Assembly (NCBI GenBank): GCA_040255675.1
Contig: JBDZVM010000036.1
Coordinates: 1 to 39,063, forward strand
Reading direction: 5' to 3'
DNA length: 39,063 bases
From: JBDZVM01 sp040255675
Lineage (GTDB): Bacteria; Actinomycetota; Actinomycetes; Acidothermales; Acidothermaceae
Made by a program: the position numbers and the translations under genes
Shown: piece after piece, positions 1 through 7,624 of the stretch
How positions within the stretch are numbered: position 1 is the stretch's first letter
How the letters are laid out: each line of letters begins with the position of its first letter
Notes under the pieces: model-generated
What the model was told of the DNA's origin: nothing
Seen by the model: the letters and a program-made list of their open reading frames with translations, nothing else
Databases searched by the model: none

Positions 1-1641
1 TCAGCGGGCGAGCCCGCGCAGCATCAAGTCCAGGTTCTCGGCACCGTCGGTCGTGACCTTCACCGGTATACCCCAATCTTGCTGGTGCAGATGGCAGGCG
101 GCGTGATCGGAAGCATCGTCGCAGGTGGCCGCGCTGGCGGTGACGTGCAGCACGCCTTCACTGGGTTCGTCGGCGATCACGACCGTGCGCGTCAACTCTG
201 GGCCGCTGCCGGCGCCGTCCAGCAAAAGCGTGGGCGGGCTGGCTTCGACGGTGAGTCTGGTCGACGGGCCGAACCGGTCGTCGAAATGCTCGCCGGAGGG
301 CGGCGTAAAAGCGATAGTGAGCGCAATGTTGCCGGCTCGTAACGCGGTGGGGTCGCGGCGAGTCGCGTATTCGTGTGCCTCGTTGCTGACCTCGTGTCCG
401 CGAAGCGGGACGGCGGTGAGCCGGTGCGCGCCCGATTCGACGACGACGAGCACATCGTTCGAAGCAAAGGCGTCGCTCGGCTCTTCGAGGTTGTTCGCGA
501 GCGTCGAGACGGTATCGCTCGCCGGGTCGTAGCGACGGATCGCGCCGTTGTAGGTGTCGGCGACCGCGACCGAACCGTCGGCGAGCGCGGCAACGCCGAG
601 CGGGTGTTGCAGCAATGCCTCAGCCGCCGTGCCGTCCTTGTGGCCAAAGGAAAAAAGCCCGCGCCCGATAGCGGTGTGCACGACACCGGCGTCGATGTAA
701 CGCAACGCCGAGCTTTCGGAGTCGGCGATCCAGAGCCGGTCGTCGCCGACCGCGAGACCTGACGGTTGCGCGAACCACGCGTCGTCAAGTTTGCCGTCGA
801 CCAACCCTTCGTGGCCGGTGCCCGCGAAGAGGCGCACCGTTCGCGCGACCGGGTCGAACGCAACCAGCTGGTGAGTTCCGGCCATCGCAATGACCACAGC
901 GGAAATCGCCGGCCACCACACGACGTCCCATGGGCTCGACAACTCGATGTCGCGAGCCCCGAACTCGCCGGTAGTGAACGGCGTGAGGCGTTGTTTTCCG
1001 GTGCCCGCGACGGTTTGCACGGTGAGATCAGTAAGCCGCAGTCCGCGCAGCGCGTGGTTGACGGTGTCGGCCACCACGACGTCGTAGCCGACTATCTCAG
1101 CGATGTCGTTCGGTAGCAGGCATATGCCCTGTGGTTCAGAAAATCGGGCCGTTTCGGCCGCGCCGTCGCGCAACCCCCGCGAGCCGTCGCCGATACGGCG
1201 GCGCACGTCGTCGCCGTCCAGGATGACGATCGAGTGGTGGCCGGAGTCGGAGACGAGCACCCCGCCGTCCGGTAAAGAAATTGCCTTGCCAGGAAAGCGA
1301 AGTTGCGTGGTCGCAGCCGGTGGCGAAACGTACGGCGCGTCGCCCCGGCGCAACGTGCCTTTGCTTTCATGGACGGCGACAAGCTCGCTGATGAGCGTGT
1401 CGAGTCCGGGGCCGTGGCCTTCGCCCGACAGGTGCGCGACCACGTAACCCTCGGGGTCGACGACGACNNNNNNNNNNNNNNNNNNNNNNNNNNNNNNNNN
1501 NNNNNNNNNNNNNNNNNNNNNNNNNNNNNNNNNNNNNNNNNNNNNNNNNNNNNNNNNNNNNNNNNNNGTGATCCCGGGCGTGTTGATCCAGCCGCCAGCA
1601 CCGAGTAGTTCAGGGGCGCGCACGCGGGTAGTGATCACCAT
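1..1641 (-). CDS. NHL-repeat protein with probable N-terminal thioredoxin-like domain (NHLRC2-like), interrupted by an assembly gap
   Basis: The readable part is a chain of NHL-type beta-propeller blades. Typical blade phrases are VLVSDSGHHSIVILDG, VVVADTVNHALRG, LWIADSESSALRY and VAVADTYNGAIRRYD, with GTG.G..DG turns between them. The N-terminus (RAPELLGAGGWINTPG) is the lead-in seen before the thioredoxin/TlpA-like domain of NHLRC2-type proteins. That domain would fall exactly where 100 N stand, so most of it is missing and the true length is unknown. The frame either side of the gap agrees only because 100 N were inserted, so the 546-residue length should not be trusted. The stop codon is the first three bases of the window. 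The C-terminal 120 residues resemble a beta-sandwich that could pack on the propeller. The function of bacterial members is not settled; a secreted or cytosolic redox or scaffold role is inference. Confidence 0.8.
   Translation of the reverse strand: MVITTRVRAPELLGAGGWINTPGIXXXXXXXXXXXXXXXXXXXXXXXXXXXXXXXXXXVVVDPEGYVVAHLSGEGHGPGLDTLISELVAVHESKGTLRRGDAPYVSPPAATTQLRFPGKAISLPDGGVLVSDSGHHSIVILDGDDVRRRIGDGSRGLRDGAAETARFSEPQGICLLPNDIAEIVGYDVVVADTVNHALRGLRLTDLTVQTVAGTGKQRLTPFTTGEFGARDIELSSPWDVVWWPAISAVVIAMAGTHQLVAFDPVARTVRLFAGTGHEGLVDGKLDDAWFAQPSGLAVGDDRLWIADSESSALRYIDAGVVHTAIGRGLFSFGHKDGTAAEALLQHPLGVAALADGSVAVADTYNGAIRRYDPASDTVSTLANNLEEPSDAFASNDVLVVVESGAHRLTAVPLRGHEVSNEAHEYATRRDPTALRAGNIALTIAFTPPSGEHFDDRFGPSTRLTVEASPPTLLLDGAGSGPELTRTVVIADEPSEGVLHVTASAATCDDASDHAACHLHQQDWGIPVKVTTDGAENLDLMLRGLAR
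1468..1567. other. Assembly gap of exactly 100 N
   Basis: There are exactly 100 consecutive N. This is the conventional filler for a scaffold gap of unknown size, so the distance across it is not real. It removes the predicted thioredoxin-like region of the surrounding NHL protein. Confidence 0.98.
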
Positions 1642-1765
1642 TCGATGTTTACCCGAGCGATCGCTGTACCGGTCTGTGGGCCCTTGATGGCGCGCAATAC
1701 CACGCGAACTCTCTCGTCAGCCGACCAACCGCACGCTCGCAGACGCCGGGGCACGTTCGAACTGG

Positions 1766-1888
1766 CTACCGTGATGGACGTGGCCGGACGGGCAGGTCGG
1801 TGCAACAGCAAGTGCCGTGATGATCGCACGGCGTGACGATGATGCCTCGGTCGACTCGGCACCCACATTCGGCGCATCCAATGTCCAT
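1766..1888 (-). CDS. Putative 40-residue cysteine-rich, zinc-ribbon-like microprotein
   Basis: Reading the reverse strand from the ATG at 1888 to the TAG at 1766 gives 40 residues. They begin MDIGCAECGCRVDRG and continue with C-D-H-H-G-T-C-C-C-T-D-L-P. Seven Cys and two His in 25 residues form a CxxCxC knuckle followed by C-x-H-H-x-x-CCC. That pattern would bind zinc or another soft metal and is very unlikely in a random frame. A GAGGT lies about 12 bases upstream of the ATG, rather far for a ribosome site. The larger frame over the same DNA (1635-1877) is Arg-rich and not protein-like. The family is not one I can name with certainty, and the function is unknown. Confidence 0.5.
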   Translation of the reverse strand: MDIGCAECGCRVDRGIIVTPCDHHGTCCCTDLPVRPRPSR

Positions 1889-1951
1889 AGGATCGACGTT
1901 ACCTCGCGGGCGTCGGGGACGCTTCCCGATCCGAAGCGAGCCCACGAAAGG

Positions 1952-1989
1952 GCCCCGGCCTCAAAGCACCGGAGGCAGGCGCCGGGGGC
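1952..1989 (-). terminator. GC-rich hairpin just after the stop of the 149-residue gene
   Basis: GCCCCGGC (1952-1959) can pair with GCCGGGGGC (1981-1989) with one bulged base around a 21-base loop, directly at the 3-prime end of the three-gene island. Reading the reverse strand, only CTTT follows, so it would be a U-poor, actinobacterial-style terminator. Termination is inference. Confidence 0.3.
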
Positions 1990-2439
1990 TCAGTTTATGT
2001 TTTTCTGAGGCGGACCGACGAAGTGTGTTACCTCCATGATTGCCGTCCTGACCTGACGCCATGTGGCGCGGTTTGGCACGGGCGCAGCGCAACGGACGAG
2101 AGAGTGCGCGGAGCCCAGGCAGTCGTCATCGGGGTCAGGCTTGTCAATGACGCCTGCTACTGCGGTGCTCCTTGGAGCAGCGACAGGAAACCGCACCGCG
2201 GTGTGGGTTGACCAGTTGCAGATTTCTTGCAGAGCGATTCCAGCGAGAGCGATGAGACCTTCTCGGTGAACTGACATACCGTCGTCTGGATCATGTTTGA
2301 AGGCTGCCGGATGCACATGGTGCTCGCCTGTAATCAGATCAGGCGTAACGAAGTCTGGCTTTCGAGGCAAACGACGAAGCAGAGAGTCGGTATCTGGGAT
2401 TGAGGTGTCGTTCCATACCCACGTAGTTGGGGTCGTCAT
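1990..2439 (-). CDS. Hypothetical protein, third gene of the overlapping TIGR04255-type module
   Basis: This is a 149-residue soluble protein with no signal peptide or membrane segment. Distinct stretches are DSLLRRLP near residue 18, HPAAFKHDPDDGMSVHRE at about 43-60, and an AHSLVR stretch near 110. I recall small bacterial proteins of unknown function with the same order of features (a P/S-S-AF segment followed by a MSV segment, then AH-x-V), but the recollection is not proof. Its ATG overlaps the TGA of the preceding gene as ATGA (2436-2439), so translation is likely coupled. Base composition is lower in GC than the surroundings, consistent with acquired DNA. No function can be assigned. 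Confidence 0.7.
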   Translation of the reverse strand: MTTPTTWVWNDTSIPDTDSLLRRLPRKPDFVTPDLITGEHHVHPAAFKHDPDDGMSVHREGLIALAGIALQEICNWSTHTAVRFPVAAPRSTAVAGVIDKPDPDDDCLGSAHSLVRCAAPVPNRATWRQVRTAIMEVTHFVGPPQKNIN

Positions 2440-2987
2440 CGTCTGAATGCTGCACGCCAGTTAGGATTCGCGGTGCCCACGGATGAAGATAGCGTAGCGA
2501 GCGATTGCCTCAGCGTGCGCGTGACTTCGACATCGATGCGGTCGACGTCAAGGACCACCTTTCCTGACGAATCAGTCGCTCGAGCGTATCGAGTTCCATC
2601 CGCTTCAACGTCTATCTCGATGGACGCCTTCGCGGCTCTCCAGTAGAGCATCGCACCTCCTTCGCCATCAGGCGCGATAGACGGATACACCGAATCTTCG
2701 CCTTGCACCGCCCGCAGTATGGTGCGCGTCTGCTCGATGACAGTTCGGGAAATCCTTTTATACCCTGCTTCTGGCCAGTCCGTTTTACCAAGTTCATGAA
2801 GGCGCGCGGAGGCATACGCCATGAAATCGCTTTCGGCCCGGTAAGCCGCACCAGCCCACGGGTCGTCAACCAACTTCGTTAGTGGCGCGGCCCTCGGCGT
2901 CTGCAGGGCCCAATAGCCAGAACTGACCTGGTGGAAAACGGATCTACCGGACTCGTGGCATGCTCTACCTGCCGTCTGTCTCGTCAC
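2436..2987 (-). CDS. Hypothetical protein, middle gene of the overlapping TIGR04255-type module
   Basis: About 183 residues from the GTG at 2987. That GTG overlaps the stop of the upstream gene as GTGA (2984-2987), and a GGGGG sits nine bases before it; a GTG at 3002 is the other possible start. The stop overlaps the next ATG by the same four-base arrangement. The N-terminal half is helical (DDPWAGAAYRAESDFMAYASARL). The second half is strand-rich and contains VYPSIAPDGEGGAMLYWR and KASIEIDVEADG. A pattern of P-S-x-x-P-x-G-G-x-x-L-x-W followed by an L/I-E-I-D-x-x-x-D-G strand occurs in small uncharacterised bacterial proteins I have seen. No catalytic motif is visible. It is cytoplasmic by sequence, and its function is unknown. 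Confidence 0.7.
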   Translation of the reverse strand: MTRQTAGRACHESGRSVFHQVSSGYWALQTPRAAPLTKLVDDPWAGAAYRAESDFMAYASARLHELGKTDWPEAGYKRISRTVIEQTRTILRAVQGEDSVYPSIAPDGEGGAMLYWRAAKASIEIDVEADGTRYARATDSSGKVVLDVDRIDVEVTRTLRQSLATLSSSVGTANPNWRAAFRR

Positions 2988-3772
2988 CGAAATTGCCCCC
3001 ACTGATTCTTGAGTGACTCGTTCGAGGTGCTGAGGAAGGTAGTAATCAGTGCGTCGTGTGCTATGTCTAGACTATCGAACGGTTGCTCGTCTGCGCTGAG
3101 ATCTCGCTCGACTTCGATAAACATTTGGCATTCGGATCCGCGCTCACCGTCTACGCCTACTAAGACGCTGCAGTTCCGGCTCTCCTCGTTAGCGCATTGA
3201 TGGAGTCGAATACCGCTGTAGTCAGTGTCGCCGATGGCCGGAGCGCCGCTATCGGTTCGCCAGCCAGTCAAGATGCCGACGGCGAAGTCAACACTAGAGT
3301 AGCCAGAAATGACATTTTCGTATTTGCATTCTGTGGACGAGTAGACAAACTGGGCGCTGGCTTCGCTTGAGACGGTGGATTGGAAAAGTTCAAACCTCTT
3401 CCGCAGATCCTCGCGCAGCTTCAGATACCCAGGGTAATAATCTCTTTGCTGTTCGTCGGTGCTCCGTTGGAAGGTCCAACTTAGCGCAAACCGATCCTGC
3501 TGAACGGTAATCCTGCGACCATTGTCGGGGTTCGAGTAGACGAGTTCCGGGAAGGGCCATTGACCCTCTGGAGGTATGAACCGAACTTCACGATCATCGG
3601 TCGCGTGTATCGGCGCCCTCGGAGCAAGTTCTTCGGTCTCTGGAAAGTCTGACCTCCACTGTTCGCGGAGACCCGCGAGATGGCTTACCTGGATTCGCTT
3701 GTCGAGTGCAAAGCGGATTGTCAGCGTAACGTCGCGCACTGGTGGGCGACTGAACCGCACGTCTACCGTCAT
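2984..3772 (-). CDS. TIGR04255-like family protein, first gene of the overlapping module
   Basis: A 262-residue soluble protein. The layout matches my memory of the sporadically distributed TIGR04255 family: an N-terminal PPVRDVTLTIRF strand, an LREQWRSDFPETEE helix/loop at about 36-50, a central ITVQQDRFALSWTF strand, then YYPGYLKLREDLRKRF. The C-terminal helix ends near NESLKNQWGQ. The function of the family is not established. The ATG at 3772 is preceded by AGAGGA nine bases upstream (3782-3787). It heads a three-gene run with 4-base overlaps, so it is the promoter-proximal gene. GC content is clearly reduced (28 of 60 bases at 3301-3360), suggesting horizontal transfer. The family call rests on pattern memory and would need a profile search. 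Confidence 0.6.
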   Translation of the reverse strand: MTVDVRFSRPPVRDVTLTIRFALDKRIQVSHLAGLREQWRSDFPETEELAPRAPIHATDDREVRFIPPEGQWPFPELVYSNPDNGRRITVQQDRFALSWTFQRSTDEQQRDYYPGYLKLREDLRKRFELFQSTVSSEASAQFVYSSTECKYENVISGYSSVDFAVGILTGWRTDSGAPAIGDTDYSGIRLHQCANEESRNCSVLVGVDGERGSECQMFIEVERDLSADEQPFDSLDIAHDALITTFLSTSNESLKNQWGQFR

Positions 3773-4019
3773 GCTTGAGGTTCCTCTCGTGAGGACTCAT
3801 GCCCGAAGGTACAAGATCTCTGGCCGACTCGGCGGCAGGCCGGCCGGTCGCGGTGTCGGACCGTCATGTTATCGAGGCGACGAGCAATGGCGTGGTCCCA
3901 CGCGGACGTATGTCGGTCACATAGAGATCATGCCATGAAGGCATGCGGATGTGGCCAGGTGGCCCAGTCCATGTCAACGTCCTCGGCCCACGAGTTCGCG
4001 ACCCGTTCAACCCCGGCGC

Positions 4020-4232
4020 CTACTCTGCGACCGGCTCCTGTGCGACCGGCTCCGGAGTGCGCGGACGGTGGGCACCTCCGCGCCGGCGGTATGTGACACC
4101 GGCGTCCTCGAGCAGCCGGCGTACGCGACCGATCGAGTAACCGGTCTCTTTGCAGATCTCGCGGATGCTGCGGCCGCTCTCGTAGCGACGTAAGAGATCT
4201 TCACCGACGACAGCGCGTTCGGCGCTGGTCAT
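4020..4232 (-). CDS. Small helix-turn-helix protein
   Basis: About 70 residues from the ATG at 4232, which has a GGGGG six bases upstream; in-frame ATG (4268) and GTG (4283) codons lie further up without a ribosome site. The body, RYESGRSIREICKETGYSIG followed by RVRRLLEDAGVTYRRRGG, is a single helix-turn-helix of the resolvase/HTH_23 style. Actinobacteria carry many such short proteins, usually ending in the same basic R-R-G-G tail. The last 15 residues are Pro/Glu-rich. It is likely a DNA-binding accessory factor, with no known target. It lies alone between the low-GC island and the amidase gene. Confidence 0.75.
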   Translation of the reverse strand: MTSAERAVVGEDLLRRYESGRSIREICKETGYSIGRVRRLLEDAGVTYRRRGGAHRPRTPEPVAQEPVAE

Positions 4233-4352
4233 GCGTTGCCCCCGACGGAGTTCGGGTGTCTTCGTCATGTGCCAGATCTTCACACCGACGAAGATCGGTT
4301 GCCAGCTTGGAAAATCCCGATTTGGTTGCGTCTCGCGCAGAGGTGATGCGCT

Positions 4353-5150
4353 TCACACCCTGCGCGGCACCGGCAATCCGAGTCGACGGTCTCGCAAGAC
4401 TGGAAATTCGGCACGAATCTTCGCAACAGAGCCGAGATCGATCGCGGCGGTCAGCACCTCTTCGTCGTCGCCGGCTTCCGCGATTGTGTTGCCCCACGGG
4501 TCGAGCACCACGCTGTGCCCCGCCAGCTCGACACCCTCTTGAGTACCAACCTGGTTGCAGCCGATCAAAAACACCTGGTTCTCGATCGCGCGAGCACGAG
4601 TCAGCACCCGCCAGTGTTCGAGGCGAGCGGCCGGCCAGCCGGTCGGGATCACCAGCAGTTCGGTGCCTTGATCGACGAACAGCCGGTACAGCTCGGGGAA
4701 CCGCAGGTCGTAACACGTCGTCATGGCAAATGTCGTGAGGTTGGGCAGCGCGTACGCGGACACGTCGTCACCCGCCGTCAGCACACGCGCCTCGCCGCTG
4801 TCGAACCCGAAAAGGTGCACCTTGCGGTAGGTGTGCACGATCTCGCCGTCCGGTGAGAGCAGGACGGCGGTGTTGTGCCGCTTCTCGCCCTCGCGTTCGA
4901 TGAACGTGCCGGCGAGTACGTGCGCGTTGATGTCGCGCGCCGCTGCCGCGACCGCTTCGACGGCGGGGCCGGGCAGCTCGGAGGCTGACGGTTCGTAGCC
5001 CTTGAACGCGAAGGCTCCGGGCACCCAGAGCTCTGGCAGGACGACGAGATCAGCACCGGCTTGCGCGCGCACCAACGCGACCGCACGCTCGATACGGGCA
5101 TTGTGAGGTTCGTTGTCGTCGACCCGAAGTTGAATTGCCGCGATGCGCAT
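4353..5150 (-). CDS. Carbon-nitrogen hydrolase (nitrilase superfamily, NIT2/omega-amidase-like)
   Basis: 265 residues from the ATG at 5150. The family motif MRIAAIQLRV marks the true N-terminus and rules out longer frames. The catalytic triad is complete: Glu40 in LVVLPELWVPG, Lys110 in YRKVHLFGFD and Cys146 in TTCYDLRFPELYR. The later segments VLDPWGNTIAEAG and AAIDLGSVAKIRAEFPVLRDR are normal for the branch that includes omega-amidase and deaminated-glutathione amidase. It hydrolyses a small carboxamide in the cytoplasm; the substrate cannot be read from sequence. It starts 61 bases after the E2 stop on the same strand and may be the last gene of the 2-oxoacid dehydrogenase operon, which would fit keto-acid or amino-acid breakdown. 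Confidence 0.9.
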   Translation of the reverse strand: MRIAAIQLRVDDNEPHNARIERAVALVRAQAGADLVVLPELWVPGAFAFKGYEPSASELPGPAVEAVAAAARDINAHVLAGTFIEREGEKRHNTAVLLSPDGEIVHTYRKVHLFGFDSGEARVLTAGDDVSAYALPNLTTFAMTTCYDLRFPELYRLFVDQGTELLVIPTGWPAARLEHWRVLTRARAIENQVFLIGCNQVGTQEGVELAGHSVVLDPWGNTIAEAGDDEEVLTAAIDLGSVAKIRAEFPVLRDRRLGLPVPRRV

Positions 5151-5211
5151 AGGGGCGATTCTCGCAGAAGCGGTCAAGCGGAGTGGGCGCGCTTGGTCGT
5201 CGAACTGGCAC

Positions 5212-6627
5212 CTACAGCCGGGCGAGTAACGAGGCGCCCGGGTCTTCGAGGAAGTTCGCCACGTCACGCAAGAACCGCGACCCCAGCTCGCCGTCGATGA
5301 TGCGGTGATCGAACGAGAGTGCCAGTGTCGTGACCCAGCGTGGGCGGACCCGGCCTCGATGCACCCACGGTTGCTCGCGCACCGCGCCGAACGCCAGGAT
5401 CGCCGCTTCGCCCGGGTTGATGATGGGTGTTCCGGTGTCGATGCCGAACACGCCCACGTTCGTGATCGTGAATGTGCCGTGCTGCATGTCGGCCACCGAC
5501 GTGCGGCCCTCGCGCGCGGTGGTCGCCAGTGCGTTCAGCGAGCGCCCGAGTTTCGGCAGCGATAGCGCTTCGGCGTGCTTGATGTTCGGCACGACGAGTC
5601 CGCGCGGTGTCGCGGCGGCGATGCCGAGATTCACGTAATGCCGGACGACGATTTCCTCGTGCCGGTCGTCCCAGACCGAGTTGATCATCGGGTAGCGCTC
5701 GACGCCGAGCAGAACTGCCTTCGCCACGAGCAAAAGCGGCGTCACTTTCACGTCCGAAAACTCGGGCAGCTCACGCAACCGCTCGACGGTGTTCATCGAG
5801 TTGGTGACGTCGATGGTCACGAATTCGGTGACGTGCGGAATCGTGAACGCGCTTGCGGTCATCGCGGCGGCGGTGGCTTTCCGCACGCCGTGCACCGGAA
5901 TGCGCTCTTCCCCGCCGCGCGGCATCGGCGTGGCGACATGGCCGGCCGCGTCGGCGTCGGCGGCTGCCTCGACGTCCGCTCTGGTCACGATGCCGTCGGG
6001 ACCGCTGCCGCGCACCGTCGCGAGGTCGATGCCGAGGTCGCGCGCGAGCTTGCGCACCGGCGGTTTCGCGAGCACGACGGACGCGTGCTCGACCCCTTCT
6101 TCGACCGGTGATTCGACGCCATTCGTCGCGGGGATCGGCGCCACGGACGGCCAGGAGTGCACGGGTGGCGCGGGTGGAGATGGCGCGTGGCGCGGACGAC
6201 GCCGTGCGGGCGCTTCGGCGCGGGGTCCGTATCCGACGAGCACCGACGTGCGCCCGCCCTCCTCGGACGGCGCTTCGGCGGGCGCCGGCGCCCTCTCGAG
6301 AGTCGGCACGGGAGTCGGCTCGCCACCCGGTTCGCCAGCGCCGCCCAGGTCGGTGGCCGCGGCCCGTTCGGCGTCACCGGTGGCTGACACGTCAATCGTG
6401 ATCAACGGTGTGCCGACGTCGACCGTGGTGCCCTCCGGCACCAGCAACTCGCTGACGACCCCCGCGAACGGGCTGGGTAATTCGACGAGAGCTTTCGCGG
6501 TTTCGATTTCGCAGATCGGCTGGTTCTGCGTGACCGCGTCGCCCGGCTTGACGTGCCAGCGGCTGATCTCGGCCTCGGTGAGGCCTTCGCCGACGTCCGG
6601 CAGCTTGAACTGTTTAAGCGATGCCAT
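5212..6627 (-). CDS. bkdC: Dihydrolipoyl acyltransferase E2 of a branched-chain 2-oxoacid dehydrogenase-type complex
   Basis: 471 residues in three parts. A single lipoyl domain (1-75) carries the lipoylated Lys45 in IETAKALVELPSP. A long Pro/Ala-rich linker contains the TSVLVGYG phrase seen in mycobacterial BkdC. A peripheral subunit-binding domain (VRKLARDLGIDLATVRGSG, about 190-225) leads into the acyltransferase core. The active site is His441 and Asp445 in FDHRIIDGELG. It transfers acyl groups from lipoate to CoA in the cytoplasmic complex. The ATG has GGAGG five bases upstream and lies 12 bases after the E1beta stop, so the three genes form an operon. No E3 (lipoamide dehydrogenase) is nearby. 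Branched-chain rather than pyruvate specificity is inferred from the separate E1alpha/E1beta arrangement. Confidence 0.93.
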   Translation of the reverse strand: MASLKQFKLPDVGEGLTEAEISRWHVKPGDAVTQNQPICEIETAKALVELPSPFAGVVSELLVPEGTTVDVGTPLITIDVSATGDAERAAATDLGGAGEPGGEPTPVPTLERAPAPAEAPSEEGGRTSVLVGYGPRAEAPARRRPRHAPSPPAPPVHSWPSVAPIPATNGVESPVEEGVEHASVVLAKPPVRKLARDLGIDLATVRGSGPDGIVTRADVEAAADADAAGHVATPMPRGGEERIPVHGVRKATAAAMTASAFTIPHVTEFVTIDVTNSMNTVERLRELPEFSDVKVTPLLLVAKAVLLGVERYPMINSVWDDRHEEIVVRHYVNLGIAAATPRGLVVPNIKHAEALSLPKLGRSLNALATTAREGRTSVADMQHGTFTITNVGVFGIDTGTPIINPGEAAILAFGAVREQPWVHRGRVRPRWVTTLALSFDHRIIDGELGSRFLRDVANFLEDPGASLLARL

Positions 6628-6639
6628 GGCTGCCTCCGA

Positions 6640-7623
6640 TCAGAACGCGAGCGAGCGGTCGACGGCGTCGAGCACTCGGTCGAGGTCGGGCAGGTAGAAC
6701 TCTTCCATGCGCGACGGCGGGTACGGCGTGGAGAAGCCGCCGACCCGAAGTACCGGCGCCTGCAGCGAGTAGAAGCATTTCTCGGTGACGCGGGCGGCCA
6801 ATTCGGCGCCGACGCCGCAAAAAACCGCGGCCTCGTGCACGACGACGCACCGGCCGGTGCGACGCACCGAATCGAAGAGCGTCTCCCAGTCGACGGGCGA
6901 CAGCGACCGGACGTCGATGACCTCGATCTCGTGTCCTTCGTCGGCGGCCACTTTGGCGGCGTCGAGGCAGGTTTTCATCACCGGGCCGTAGCCGAGCAGC
7001 GTGAGGTGACGACCGGGCCGGACGACGCGAGCGGCGTGCAACGCGACCGCCTCGGCAAGCGGGGTGTCGGTGTCGACGTCCGCCTTCTCCCAGTAACGGC
7101 GCTTGGGTTCGAAGAACACGACGGGGTCGTCGCTGGCCACCGCTTGCTGGATCATCGTGTAGGCGTCGGCCGCGTTGGAACACGCGACGACCTTGAGGCC
7201 CGGGATGTGAGCAAACAGCGCCTCGGGCGATTCGCTGTGATGCTCGACCGCGCCGATGCCGCCGCCGAACGGAATGCGGACGACGACTGGCATCTTCACG
7301 TTTCCGCCGGAGCGGTAATGGATTCTGGCGAGCTGGTTGACGATCTGGTCGTAGGCCGGGAACACGAAACCGTCGAACTGGATTTCGCAGATCGGCCGGT
7401 ATCCGCGCATTGCCAGGCCGATGGCGGTGCCGATGATGCCGGATTCGGCGAGCGGGGTGTCCATGACTCGGTCTTCGCCGAAATCTTTCTGCAAGCCGTC
7501 GGTGACGCGGAAGACGCCGCCGAGCTTTCCGACGTCTTCGCCCATGATGACGACCTTGGGGTTAGCCTCCATCGCTTTGCGCAACCCCATGTTGAGCGCG
7601 CGGGCGATCGCGAGCGACGGCAT
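6640..7623 (-). CDS. bkdB: 2-oxoacid dehydrogenase E1 component, beta subunit
   Basis: 327 residues from the ATG at 7623, one base after the E1alpha TGA (TGACATG), so the two subunits are probably translated together. Family landmarks in order are VVIMGEDVGKLGGVFRVT, the TPLAESGIIGTAIGLAMRG strand-helix, EIQFDGFVFPAYDQIVNQ and VVRIPFGGGIGAVEHHSES with its His pair. Near the C-terminus come VIDVRSLSPVDWETLFDSV and FSTPYPPSRMEEFYLPD. Together with E1alpha it forms the alpha2beta2 thiamine-diphosphate enzyme that decarboxylates a 2-oxoacid and passes the acyl group to E2 lipoate. Its length is normal. Branched-chain substrates are most likely, but pyruvate cannot be excluded. Confidence 0.94.
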   Translation of the reverse strand: MPSLAIARALNMGLRKAMEANPKVVIMGEDVGKLGGVFRVTDGLQKDFGEDRVMDTPLAESGIIGTAIGLAMRGYRPICEIQFDGFVFPAYDQIVNQLARIHYRSGGNVKMPVVVRIPFGGGIGAVEHHSESPEALFAHIPGLKVVACSNAADAYTMIQQAVASDDPVVFFEPKRRYWEKADVDTDTPLAEAVALHAARVVRPGRHLTLLGYGPVMKTCLDAAKVAADEGHEIEVIDVRSLSPVDWETLFDSVRRTGRCVVVHEAAVFCGVGAELAARVTEKCFYSLQAPVLRVGGFSTPYPPSRMEEFYLPDLDRVLDAVDRSLAF

Positions 7624-7624
7624 G

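Noticed and set aside
1635..1877. 80-residue reverse frame overlapping the NHL gene start
   Set aside because: Arg/His-rich; a different frame over the same DNA gives the Cys-rich microprotein.
3929..3945. CATGCC-N5-GGCATG hairpin between the TIGR04255-like gene and the HTH gene
   Set aside because: Only six base pairs with no T-run and no clear role.
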